A stretch of 64,000 bases of DNA, taken from positions 1,116,001 through 1,180,000 of the forward strand of contig NZ_CP107899.1 in assembly GCF_036013915.1 (NCBI RefSeq), in the 5' to 3' direction. The stretch's first letter is position 1; every line of letters begins with the position of its first letter. The position numbers were made by a program, and so were the translations under genes. The notes under the pieces are model-generated. The model did not search any database and was not told the DNA's origin. It saw only the letters and a program-made list of their open reading frames with translations. The DNA comes from Streptomyces sp. NBC_00464. Lineage in GTDB: Bacteria; Actinomycetota; Actinomycetes; Streptomycetales; Streptomycetaceae. Shown here in pieces: positions 54,905 to 63,006 of the stretch.

Positions 54905-57300
54905 TTCGTATCCGCGCAGAACAAGGCAGCTCGCGCGTCATCCACGGTCACATCGACGCAGCCATCGACCCGGATCCGGACCTGCTCGCCCGGCAGCAAG
55001 GTGGTGAGACCGCGGTCGGCGGTGGCGTGGGGGCTCAGCCGGTCGGGCTGAAGCAGAAGGTCCCTTACGAGGGTGTGCGCATTGACCACGACGTCGACCA
55101 TACCGCCGCTGCCCGGAACGGGTTCCACCTCGATACCGAAGGCCGGCTGCACGTAGGCGAACTCCTTGTCGGGGACCGGGAAGTAGGTGGCACGCACACC
55201 GTCCGCGTCGGCGACGAGGAACTCCTTGGCACTGAGCTCCTCCTGGAACAGCTCGGGGAGAACCGGGAGCCGCGCGACCGAACGCGCGGCCACGGTCACC
55301 TCGTGAGTGCTGTGGCCGACCGTCGCACCATCGGCCTCGAAACGGCGCAGTGTCACCACGGTGCGCCATTCCGTGGCGGCCTGGTTGACGACGGCGAGGA
55401 CCAGGCCGTCGTCACTGGGCTGCAGGGTGAGCAGCCGGTCCGCGTAGACGCGGCGCAGTTCGTGGTGGAGCGGCTTGAGACGGCCGTCCCCGTCGACCGC
55501 GGCCCAGGAGGTTACCGGCCAGCAGTCGTTGAGCTGCCAGACGACGGTGCCGGCACACGTCGGCCAGTGCGAGCGCCAGTGCTCGATGCCCGCGGCGACG
55601 GCGCGGGCCTGGACGACCTGGGTCAGATAGTGCCACCGGTCGAAGTCGCCCTCGGGCGGGGCGAAGTGGCGGGCGATTCCACGGTTGAGTTTGCCGTTGC
55701 CGTCCTCCGCCTTCTGATGGTGCAGCATGCCCGGGGAGTCCGGGGCCAACTTCTCCCCGGGAAGCGCGCGTCGGAGCGTGGCCATCGCTGGAGGGGCCTG
55801 CCAGCCGAACTCGGCAACGAAGCGAGGGACGTTCGCGCGGTACTCGGCGTAGTCCTGGCGGTTCCACACCTCCCAGGAGTGGTAGGTGCCGTGGTCGGGG
55901 TCGTTGGGGTGGTTGTCCCATGATCCGGACCACGGGCTCCCCGCGGCGTAATGCCGCGTGGGGTCGAGTTCGGCGATCAGACGGGGCAGCAGGCCGAGGT
56001 AGTAGCCCTCGCCCCAGGAGTCTCCGGCGAGTCCGGGCTCCCAGTCCCAGTCGCGGAATCCCCAGAGGTTCTCGTTGTTGCCGTTCCAGAGGACCAGGCT
56101 GGCGTGGGGCATGAGTCGGACAACGTTGTCGCGCGCCTCGGCCTCAACCTCTCCCCGCAGCGGCTGCTCCTCCGGGTAGGCCGCGCAGGCGAAGAGGAAG
56201 TCCTGCCAGACCATCAGCCCGAGTTCGTCGCAGGCGTCGTAGAAGGCCTCGTCTTCGTAGATGCCGCCGCCCCAGATGCGCACCAGGTCGACGTTGGCGT
56301 CCGCGGCCTGGCCGAGCCGGGTGCGGTAGCGCTCGGGGGTGACGCGTGAGGGGAACACGTCGTCGGGGATCCAGTTGACGCCGCGGGCGAACACGCGCTC
56401 GCCATTGACGACGAGGGTGAAGCCCGAGCCCTTCGCGTCGGCACTGCGGTCCAGCTCAACGGTGCGGAATCCGATGCGCCGGTGCCAGGTGTCCAGTTCG
56501 CCCTCGTCGTCGAGGAGGGTGACGTCGAGGTCGTAGAGGGGCTGGTCACCGTAGCCGCGCGGCCACCAGAGCCGGGGCCGGTCAACGGTCAGGCGCAGCA
56601 CGGCTTCGTCGCCGCCGAATCGGGTTTCGACCGTTTCGCCGGCCACCGTGGCCCGCACCAGCAGGCTCGTGCCCGCTCCTGCGGCCGTGCGCTCGACCTG
56701 TATTGCGACCTCGACGCTTCCCGTGGCTTCGTCGACGGTGACGAGCGGGCGGACGGACGCGAGGCGCGCGGTCGACCACTGCTCCAGCCGTACGGGGCGC
56801 CAGATGCCGGCGGTGACGAGTGTCGGCCCCCAGTCCCAGCCGAAGCTGCTGGCCATCTTGCGGATGTACTGGAACGGCTCGGGGTACACGTTGGGCCGGT
56901 CTCCGGTGACGGCACGTACCGCCTCGGCCTCCGCGTAGGCGGAGGCGAAGTTCACCTCCAAACGGCCGGTCAGGCCCGTGACGTCGAACCGGTAGGTGCG
57001 GTGCATGTTCCGGGTCGCCCCGACCTCCCGGCCGCCGAAAGTGATCCGGGCGGCGGTGTCCAGGCCCTCGAAGACGAGGTCGGTGCGCTCGTGCCGACTG
57101 TCGTGGGAGACATCGGTGGCGTAGGTCCACGAGCGTTGGCCGACCCAGGCGACCTCGGTCTCGTTGAGTTCGAGGAAGGGGTCCGGAATGACCCCGGCGG
57201 CAAGCAGGTCGGTGTGGACGCAGCCGGGAACCTGAGCCGGAAGCTGCTCCTCGCCGTGACGCAGGGTCCAGCCCTCGGTGAGCGGGGTGACGTCCTTCAT
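54901..57300 (-). CDS. GH2 beta-mannosidase
   Basis: A 799-residue family 2 glycoside hydrolase. The N-terminal jelly roll and Ig-like domains precede the barrel. The acid/base Glu lies in LWNGNNENLWG and the nucleophile Glu in FVAEFGWQAPPAM, the forms seen in beta-mannosidases. There is no signal peptide, so it acts inside the cell on imported manno-oligosaccharides, releasing mannose. GGAG lies 7 bases before ATG 57300; the longer frame to 57351 has no support. Its coding part contains GACAACGTTGTC (56119-56130). It shares a 269-bp control region with the divergent importer genes. Confidence 0.92.
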   Translation of the reverse strand: MKDVTPLTEGWTLRHGEEQLPAQVPGCVHTDLLAAGVIPDPFLELNETEVAWVGQRSWTYATDVSHDSRHERTDLVFEGLDTAARITFGGREVGATRNMHRTYRFDVTGLTGRLEVNFASAYAEAEAVRAVTGDRPNVYPEPFQYIRKMASSFGWDWGPTLVTAGIWRPVRLEQWSTARLASVRPLVTVDEATGSVEVAIQVERTAAGAGTSLLVRATVAGETVETRFGGDEAVLRLTVDRPRLWWPRGYGDQPLYDLDVTLLDDEGELDTWHRRIGFRTVELDRSADAKGSGFTLVVNGERVFARGVNWIPDDVFPSRVTPERYRTRLGQAADANVDLVRIWGGGIYEDEAFYDACDELGLMVWQDFLFACAAYPEEQPLRGEVEAEARDNVVRLMPHASLVLWNGNNENLWGFRDWDWEPGLAGDSWGEGYYLGLLPRLIAELDPTRHYAAGSPWSGSWDNHPNDPDHGTYHSWEVWNRQDYAEYRANVPRFVAEFGWQAPPAMATLRRALPGEKLAPDSPGMLHHQKAEDGNGKLNRGIARHFAPPEGDFDRWHYLTQVVQARAVAAGIEHWRSHWPTCAGTVVWQLNDCWPVTSWAAVDGDGRLKPLHHELRRVYADRLLTLQPSDDGLVLAVVNQAATEWRTVVTLRRFEADGATVGHSTHEVTVAARSVARLPVLPELFQEELSAKEFLVADADGVRATYFPVPDKEFAYVQPAFGIEVEPVPGSGGMVDVVVNAHTLVRDLLLQPDRLSPHATADRGLTTLLPGEQVRIRVDGCVDVTVDDARAALFCADTK

Positions 57301-57380
57301 GTGCGGCTCCAATCGCCCAGTACGCACGCTGGCAGATGTATGACGCCGCACAACTTAGCCCGTCAAGTGATCACTGTCCA

Positions 57381-57500
57381 TAAACCGGTCTAGTGACGCC
57401 GACGTAACGCATCAGGCGCTTTGAGCGCGCATGACCTGCACCGAAACGCCGATCGGTAACGATTGGGCATCGCCATGGAAATGAACACTTTACCGGTTCA
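57381..57500. promoter_or_regulatory. Operator pair between GH2 and importer genes
   Basis: Two copies of one motif: TAAACCGGTCTAGTG (57381-57395, plus) and TGAACCGGTAAAGTG (57486-57500, read on the minus strand). They face each other across about 90 bases, one nearer each divergent gene. The third good copy is at 49126. The site is most likely bound by the LacI protein encoded two genes away. Confidence 0.65.
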
Positions 57501-57569
57501 CCTCCTCCCTGCCATAGTGCCAACATCCCCCCGCAGACCTTGAGCCGCCATCTTGAAGGAGTTGGGCAC

Positions 57570-58889
57570 ATGGGAAAGACCAAGACCCTCGTCGGTGCGT
57601 TGCTGGCCGTTGCGACGCTGACCGTGACGGGCTGCAGCGGCGGAGGTGCGGCGTCGACCGAAGAGGCTGCGGCCCCCACCGACCCGAGCAGGACAACCGG
57701 CACCATCAAGGTCCTGACCCAGCGAACGGACCTGGTCCAGAGCGGGGCCCTGGACGCCTACGCCGCGGAGTTCAACAAGGTCTACCCCAAGGTCAAGGTG
57801 AAGTTCGAAGGCCTGACCGACTACGAGGGTGAAGTCAAGATCCGGATGAACACGGAGGACTACGGCGACGTCCTCATGATCCCGGCCGCGGTCTCCAAGA
57901 ACGACTACCCCAAGTTCTTCGCCCCGCTGGGTCCGTCGATCGAGATGTCGGACAAGTACCGCTTCAGTGACAAGACGACCGTGGGAAGCAAGGTCTACGG
58001 CATCGCGCAGTTCGGCACCGCCAACGGCTTCGTCTACAACAAGGCGCTGTGGAAGAAGGCCGGCATCACCGCCTGGCCGAACTCGCCCGAGGAGTTCCTC
58101 GCGGGACTGAAGGCGATCAAGGCAAAGACCGGCGCAACCCCCTACTACACCAACTTCAAGGACGGCTGGCCGCTGGTCCAGTGGAGCGCCAACATCGGCT
58201 CGGCTACGTGCAGCGAAGAAGCCAACAACAAGCTCGCCGGTCCGGTCTCGCCATGGAAGCCGGGCAGTGAGCTCGGAGTGATCGACACCCTGCTGTACGA
58301 CATCGTCAAGGACGGCCTCTCCGAGAAGGACCCCAGCACCACCAACTGGGAGGCCTCCAAAAGCATGCTCGCCAAGGGCGAGATCGGCTCCATGATGGTC
58401 GGCTCATGGTCGATCACGCAGATGAAGGACGCCGCCAAGAAGGCCGGGAAGAACCCCGACGACATCAGCTTCATGCCCGTCCCCGTCCAGCGGGAGAACG
58501 GACAGTGCGCCACTCTGGTCTCGGACTACCAGCAGGCCGTCAACGCCCACTCCGAGCACAAGGAAGCAGCCCGGGCCTGGATCGACTGGTTCACCGAGAA
58601 GTCCGGCTACTCCACCAAGGAGGGAGCCGTCCCCACCCTGAAGTCGGCTCCCATGCCCGCGACCCTGAAGGACTTCGTTGACAACGATGTCACCTTCGTG
58701 GAGCGCTCGGAGAGCAAGACGGGCGCGGTGAACGACATCGACAACGCCGCCGAGATCGGGCTGAACAAGCCCGACTACCGCCAGAAGCTGATCGACATCG
58801 CCCGCGGAGCCCAGAAGGGCAGCCTCGAAGACTACTTCACCGAGCTCAACAAGAAGTGGGACGAGGCAGCGAAGACCGCCGGTTCCTGA
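57570..58889 (+). CDS. Sugar ABC transporter substrate-binding lipoprotein (manno-oligosaccharide?)
   Basis: A 439-residue family 1 solute-binding protein. The lipoprotein signal has KTKTLVGALLAVATLTVTGC with the lipobox Cys. Then RTTGTIKVLTQRTDLVQ and the MVGSW and YNKALWKKAG motifs of sugar binders follow. GAAGGA is 9 bases before ATG 57570. It starts the importer operon with two permeases. The neighbouring mannanase, beta-mannosidase and manA genes point to manno-oligosaccharides as cargo. Confidence 0.9.
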   Translation: MGKTKTLVGALLAVATLTVTGCSGGGAASTEEAAAPTDPSRTTGTIKVLTQRTDLVQSGALDAYAAEFNKVYPKVKVKFEGLTDYEGEVKIRMNTEDYGDVLMIPAAVSKNDYPKFFAPLGPSIEMSDKYRFSDKTTVGSKVYGIAQFGTANGFVYNKALWKKAGITAWPNSPEEFLAGLKAIKAKTGATPYYTNFKDGWPLVQWSANIGSATCSEEANNKLAGPVSPWKPGSELGVIDTLLYDIVKDGLSEKDPSTTNWEASKSMLAKGEIGSMMVGSWSITQMKDAAKKAGKNPDDISFMPVPVQRENGQCATLVSDYQQAVNAHSEHKEAARAWIDWFTEKSGYSTKEGAVPTLKSAPMPATLKDFVDNDVTFVERSESKTGAVNDIDNAAEIGLNKPDYRQKLIDIARGAQKGSLEDYFTELNKKWDEAAKTAGS

Positions 58890-58980
58890 ACCGGTGAGGG
58901 TGCCCCGGTCGCACGACGCCGGCCGGGGCCCCGCCCTCCCGCGCACACGGGATGACGAAGCGGACGACGAAAGGCCCGAT

Positions 58981-59952
58981 ATGACCGAGACGACCGAGGT
59001 CGCGAGCGTGAAGACGCACCGTGCAGCGCCCTCCCGTCGCAGGACCGCAAAGAGCGGCGGCAGCCCGCAAGGACCCAGGACGTGGGGGCAACTGCTCCGC
59101 CGAGCGACCCCTTGGCTGTTCCTCGCGGCGCCACTGGTGCTGCTGATCACGTTCACCTACGTACCTGTAGGGAACATGATCTATTACAGCTTCACGGACT
59201 GGGACGGGATCAGCCCGGACCGGAATTTCACCGGAGCGGACAACTACGTCCAGATCTTCACCCGGCCCGAGCTCTTCCGGGTGTTCTTCGTCAGCTTCTA
59301 CTACCTCGCAGCGTCCGTGGCCCAGATCGCCATCGCGCTGTATTTCGCCACGGTGCTCAGTTTCGATCTGCGGTTCCGCAACCTGTTCAAGGGCCTGCTC
59401 TTCTTCCCCTACCTCATCAACGGCGTGGCCATCGGATTCGTCTTCCTGTACTTCTTCCAGGACGGCGGCACCCTGGACTCGGTGCTGTCCTGGTTCGGGG
59501 CGGACACCGACCATGCCTGGCTGGGCGACCCCGAGTCGGCGAACACCTCCCTCGCCGGCGTCTCCGTCTGGCGTTTCACCGGCCTGAACTTCGTCCTGTT
59601 CCTCGGTGCCATTCAGTCGATCCCCGGCGAGCTCTACGAGGCCGCCCAGCTCGACGGTGCGACCCGATGGCAGCAGTTCCGGCACATCATCGCGCCGAGC
59701 ATCCGGCCCGTACTGAGCCTGAGCGTCATCCTGGCGATCTCCGGGTCGCTCGCCGTCTTCGAGATCCCCTGGATCATGACCGGCGGAGCGACCGGCACCT
59801 CGACGTTCGTCATCCAGACCGTGAAGCTCGCCTTCCAGTTCAACAAGACCGGGCTGGCCTCGGCCGCCGCGGTGGTGCTGCTGCTGATCATCCTGCTGAT
59901 CACCTGGATCCAGCGCCGTCTCGTGCCCGACGAAAAGGTGGACCTCGTATGA
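58981..59952 (+). CDS. Sugar ABC transporter permease
   Basis: A 323-residue membrane permease with six hydrophobic helices and the EAA loop LYEAAQLDGATRWQQFRHIIAP in two pieces near residue 220. The start ATG 58981 with GAAAGG upstream is chosen; the frame is open to 58894. Its stop overlaps the next ATG (ATGA). It belongs to the importer operon. Confidence 0.92.
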   Translation: MTETTEVASVKTHRAAPSRRRTAKSGGSPQGPRTWGQLLRRATPWLFLAAPLVLLITFTYVPVGNMIYYSFTDWDGISPDRNFTGADNYVQIFTRPELFRVFFVSFYYLAASVAQIAIALYFATVLSFDLRFRNLFKGLLFFPYLINGVAIGFVFLYFFQDGGTLDSVLSWFGADTDHAWLGDPESANTSLAGVSVWRFTGLNFVLFLGAIQSIPGELYEAAQLDGATRWQQFRHIIAPSIRPVLSLSVILAISGSLAVFEIPWIMTGGATGTSTFVIQTVKLAFQFNKTGLASAAAVVLLLIILLITWIQRRLVPDEKVDLV

Positions 59953-60836
59953 CCACGGCCCGGCAGACCGCCGCCCCCACCCGCTCCGTGTCCGACCCGC
60001 GCCGCGTCCGTGCCCGCGGCCGCATCGGTCAGACGCTGATCTACCTGTCGCTCGTCATCGCCTCGCTGGTGGTGCTCCTCCCGCTCAGCGTCGTCTTCCT
60101 CACGTCTCTGAAGACGTCGAAGGAGGCCTCGGACGGCGGCGCACTGTCGCTGCCCGGCAACTGGTTCAACTTCAGCAACTACGCAACCGCGTTCTCCGAC
60201 GGCCACATGCTGACGGCCTTCGGCAACACCGCGTTCATCCTGCTGTTCTCCATCACCGGCACCGTGATCATCGGGTCGATGACGGCCTACGCCATCGACC
60301 GCTTCCACTTCCGGGCCAAGAAGCTCGTCATGGGCCTCTTCCTGATCGCCACCCTCGTGCCCGGAGTCACCACGCAGGTCGCCACCTTCCAGGTCGTCAA
60401 CAGCTTCGGACTGTTCGACACACGCTGGGCCCCGATCCTGCTCTACATGGGCACGGACATCGTCTCGATCTACATCTTCCTGCAGTTCATCCGTGGCATC
60501 CCGGTGTCCCTCGACGAGGCCGCGCGGCTGGACGGGGCGAACTCCTTCAAGATCTACCGCAAGATCATCTTCCCGCTGCTCAAGCCGGCGATCGCGACCG
60601 TGGTGATCATCAAGGGGATCACCGTCTACAACGACTTCTACATCCCTTTCCTCTACATGCCCTCCCAGGAACTCGGCACGGTCTCCACCGCACTGTTCCG
60701 GTTCAAGGGGCCTTTCGGCGCCCACTGGGAAAACATCTCGGCCGGGGCGGTTCTCGTCATCATCCCCACGCTGGTCATCTTCCTGTTCCTCCAGCGCTAC
60801 ATCTACAACGGCTTCGCCCAGGGCGCGACCAAGTAA
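59949..60836 (+). CDS. Sugar ABC transporter permease
   Basis: A 295-residue permease, last gene of the importer operon. The EAA loop is LDEAARLDGANSFKIYRKII. As in the xyloside locus, no ATPase gene follows; the shared MsiK-type ATPase is expected to power it. Confidence 0.92.
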   Translation: MTTARQTAAPTRSVSDPRRVRARGRIGQTLIYLSLVIASLVVLLPLSVVFLTSLKTSKEASDGGALSLPGNWFNFSNYATAFSDGHMLTAFGNTAFILLFSITGTVIIGSMTAYAIDRFHFRAKKLVMGLFLIATLVPGVTTQVATFQVVNSFGLFDTRWAPILLYMGTDIVSIYIFLQFIRGIPVSLDEAARLDGANSFKIYRKIIFPLLKPAIATVVIIKGITVYNDFYIPFLYMPSQELGTVSTALFRFKGPFGAHWENISAGAVLVIIPTLVIFLFLQRYIYNGFAQGATK

Positions 60837-60928
60837 GGGCGCCGGCCGTCGCTCCCTGCGCCCGGCCCGTCGCCTCAGACCTGGCGCCCCGAAGGCCAGG
60901 AGACGCGGCAAGTGCTCGGCCTGGCGCA

Positions 60929-61150
60929 TCAACCTGAGCTTCCGGCCGGCTTCTCATCGTCGCCCGCGGAGAGGGCGACGAAGGTTGCGGGCGTGCGTAC
61001 CTGGCGGACCAGCACAGTCATCTCGGGGCAGCGACGGCCAGTTGGTCACGCAGCGCGCGCTGCCTGTCGTCGAGATGGTCGGAACAGCGGCGGGTGAGCA
61101 GACCGGTGATCTTGCAGAGCGACAGAACTGCGTGGTCTGCCCGCCCCGCC
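60929..61150 (-). pseudogene. ISL3-like transposase fragment
   Basis: Two minus-strand pieces in different frames: HAVLSLCKITGLLTRRCSDH with LDDRQRALRDQLAVAAPR ending in a stop, then, starting at 61021, MTVLVRQVRTPATFVALSAG with a stop at 60929. Order and words resemble the region before the C-terminal part of ISL3-family transposases. Both ends are missing and a frameshift joins the parts, so it is dead. The family call is from memory. Confidence 0.45.
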
Positions 61151-61826
61151 CCTGGTTGGCGCAGCGGACCAAGACGTCAACGGCGCTCACCGCCCTCACG
61201 CGGGAAGAAGCACGCCCTGGCTTTCCGCACTCGTGTCCCCCGCCGTACCGCCACAGCAGCCAGACCCTGCGACAGCAGGAGCGACCTACGGCGCTGCGCA
61301 TGCGGCATCACCAGCCGACTTTCGTCGTCCTTCAGCGCAGCCACCACCGAATGCGGGTGCGCCAGTCGCACGGGGACATGCACCAACCCCCCACTCGCCT
61401 GCGGTCTCTGACTCCGCGCGTTGGGATGCGGGCCCTCCGCGAGGAACAACTCCGGCCCAGGCCCGCCGCACAGGGCCTTCCTGATGGGTTTGCCCGCCGG
61501 GCCGCTCCCTGTAGGGCCCCCGAGGCTTGGCAGGCTCCGCCGGCTCACTGCCGCCGGCAACCGCAGAGTCGTCGTCGATCATCAGGATCCCACGACCCCG
61601 CAGAGCATCGGCCGAGCGCCAGTCGCTCGCCATTCAGGTGCCGGCATCCTCATCAACAACGAGGCGTTCGAGGAGTCCGTGCTGCCGTACAGAGTCGAAA
61701 GGTCGTGCATCAGCAGCGGAGCCCACAGGGACTTTTCTGGGACTTCCAGCCCCCTCAACCGGCACGAGCGTGAAACAACCGAAAGACCATTCGTGCAGGT
61801 CAGCAGCCGTTACACGTCCATCACCG
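61151..61826. other. No confident gene; possible decayed reading frame
   Basis: About 680 bases without a gene I can support. On the minus strand (61177-61560) an open frame contains VHVPVRLAHPHSVVAALKDD and RRRSLLLSQGLAAVAVRRG, which remind me of a conserved Streptomyces accessory-protein family, but the rest is not protein-like. GGGACTTTTCTGGGACTT at 61734-61751 also occurs at att copy 1. Confidence 0.3.
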
Positions 61827-61931
61827 CAGGTCACGGCGCTCGCAGATCTCTTCCGGGATTTCTGAGCGGCGGGGTGCTGTGCCCCTTGAGCCCAAGGGGC
61901 ACAACACCGCAGCATGCCATCTGACCTGCGA
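61827..61931. repeat. Degenerate att-like copy 3
   Basis: TTCCGGGATTTCTGA (61851-61865) matches 13 of 15 bases of the murA-end core. CGCAGGTCA starts 24 bases before it, exactly the distance seen at copy 2 (47067). An inverted TGACCTGCG follows (61922-61930). A hairpin GTGCCCCTTG/CAAGGGGCAC (61879-61888, 61893-61902) sits between. The match is partial and could be an old island border. Confidence 0.5.
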
Positions 61932-62417
61932 ATACTTACCTTCACGGCCCTTCACTGATCACTATTGCTTTTCAGTACCTTGCGCAACGCACGTGCAAGA
62001 TGATCTTGAATGACCGGCAGGGCATCAAGAAGACCTGAATACTGCTCGATCACGCTCCCCCGCATGTTTGCGGGCATCCGGCGGCTGATATCGCGCCCTG
62101 GGGCCCCTCGGGGACCTTCGGAGCCGCCGCCAACCCTCATGCCCCGCACTCGGCAAATCGCTCGGAGCCCCCTGGCCCCCAGTCGGCACGGTCCCGCTCG
62201 CCCCGGATCCGGCGCCACTCGGCGCTGACCCCGGGTTCCCGGGCCACCCCCCGCGACCGCCGCCCGGACGACCGGACCGGGGCGGCCGCGCCCCGAGCCT
62301 CCGAGTACGGCCTGCCGGGGTTGCTCTTGCGGGGAAAGCCGTGCCGGCGATGGTGAAGACGCAGGCCCGGCGAGAGGGCGGCATGGCCGAGCACAGCAGA
62401 CGTCGGCAAAACCCCGC
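61932..62417. other. No gene seen; extremely GC-rich spacer
   Basis: The stretch holds CGTGCAAGATGATCTT (61991-62006), also present at 47032-47047 left of att copy 2, then a very GC-rich block (62090-62330). On the minus strand the frame ending IQDHLARALRKVLKSNSDQ (stop at 61952) has a plausible helix at its end but no family I know. Confidence 0.3.
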
Positions 62418-62837
62418 TCAGCCACCTGCCGCCTGCGGGCTGCGCTCCTGGTCCGATCCGGGCACCGGCTCGGCCGGGTCCGCGCCCACGGACACGATCC
62501 GGTTATCGCCGTCCACATGGGCGACCTTCGGCTTCAGGTTCCGCGCCTCCTCCTCGGTTACTTGTGCGTAGCTGATGATGATCACCAGGTCCCCGGGGTG
62601 GACCAGATGGGCGGCGGCCCCGTTGATACCGATCACACCGGACCCACGCTCGCCTTCGATGACGTACGTCTCCAGGCGAGCGCCGTTGGTGATGTCCACG
62701 ATGTGGACCAGCTCGCCCGGCAGTAGGTCGGCTTCTTCGAGCAGGTCCGCGTCGATGGTCACCGATCCCACGTAGTGCAGGTCGGCCTGAGTGACGGTGG
62801 CACGGTGGATCTTGGACTTGAACATGGTGCGTAGCAT
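62418..62837 (-). CDS. panD: Aspartate 1-decarboxylase
   Basis: A 139-residue pyruvoyl enzyme making beta-alanine for pantothenate. Self-cleavage occurs at the Gly-Ser of [10 protein letters not shown]; the new Ser becomes the pyruvoyl group. Other conserved parts: [32 protein letters not shown]. Start [11 protein letters not shown] is typical; the frame is open to 62933. It looks like an ordinary chromosomal gene after the island region. Confidence 0.95.
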   Translation of the reverse strand: MLRTMFKSKIHRATVTQADLHYVGSVTIDADLLEEADLLPGELVHIVDITNGARLETYVIEGERGSGVIGINGAAAHLVHPGDLVIIISYAQVTEEEARNLKPKVAHVDGDNRIVSVGADPAEPVPGSDQERSPQAAGG

Positions 62838-63006
62838 CGAGACACTCCCGGCCTTATAGGTTCCCTGCCTGGATTCGAGACAGGTCGAGTACGGCTGCAT
62901 CCGTGGCAATGGGCCACATTCGCGGCGTTTCACTGCTGTTGAAGCCCGGCACCTGGCCGGGCGTCATGACCGGAGCTGCGGCTGGTGGCCGACAAGCCCC
63001 GTAGCG

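Larger units (their letters stand above)
47091..61865. mobile_element. Island B: mannan-use island in tandem with island A
   Basis: About 14.8 kb from att copy 2 to a degenerate third copy at 61851. It carries a self-contained mannan degradation, uptake and regulation set, plus transposase remnants (IS630-like, ISL3-like). No integrase gene was found inside. The similarity between copies 1 and 2 well beyond the 23-bp core suggests that the two islands have related ends, which tandem insertion would give. The right border is uncertain. Confidence 0.45.

Noticed and set aside
61952..62518. 188-codon minus-strand frame in the GC-rich spacer
   Set aside because: Only the last 20-30 residues look protein-like; the rest is Arg/Gly/Pro/Ala noise and overlaps panD.
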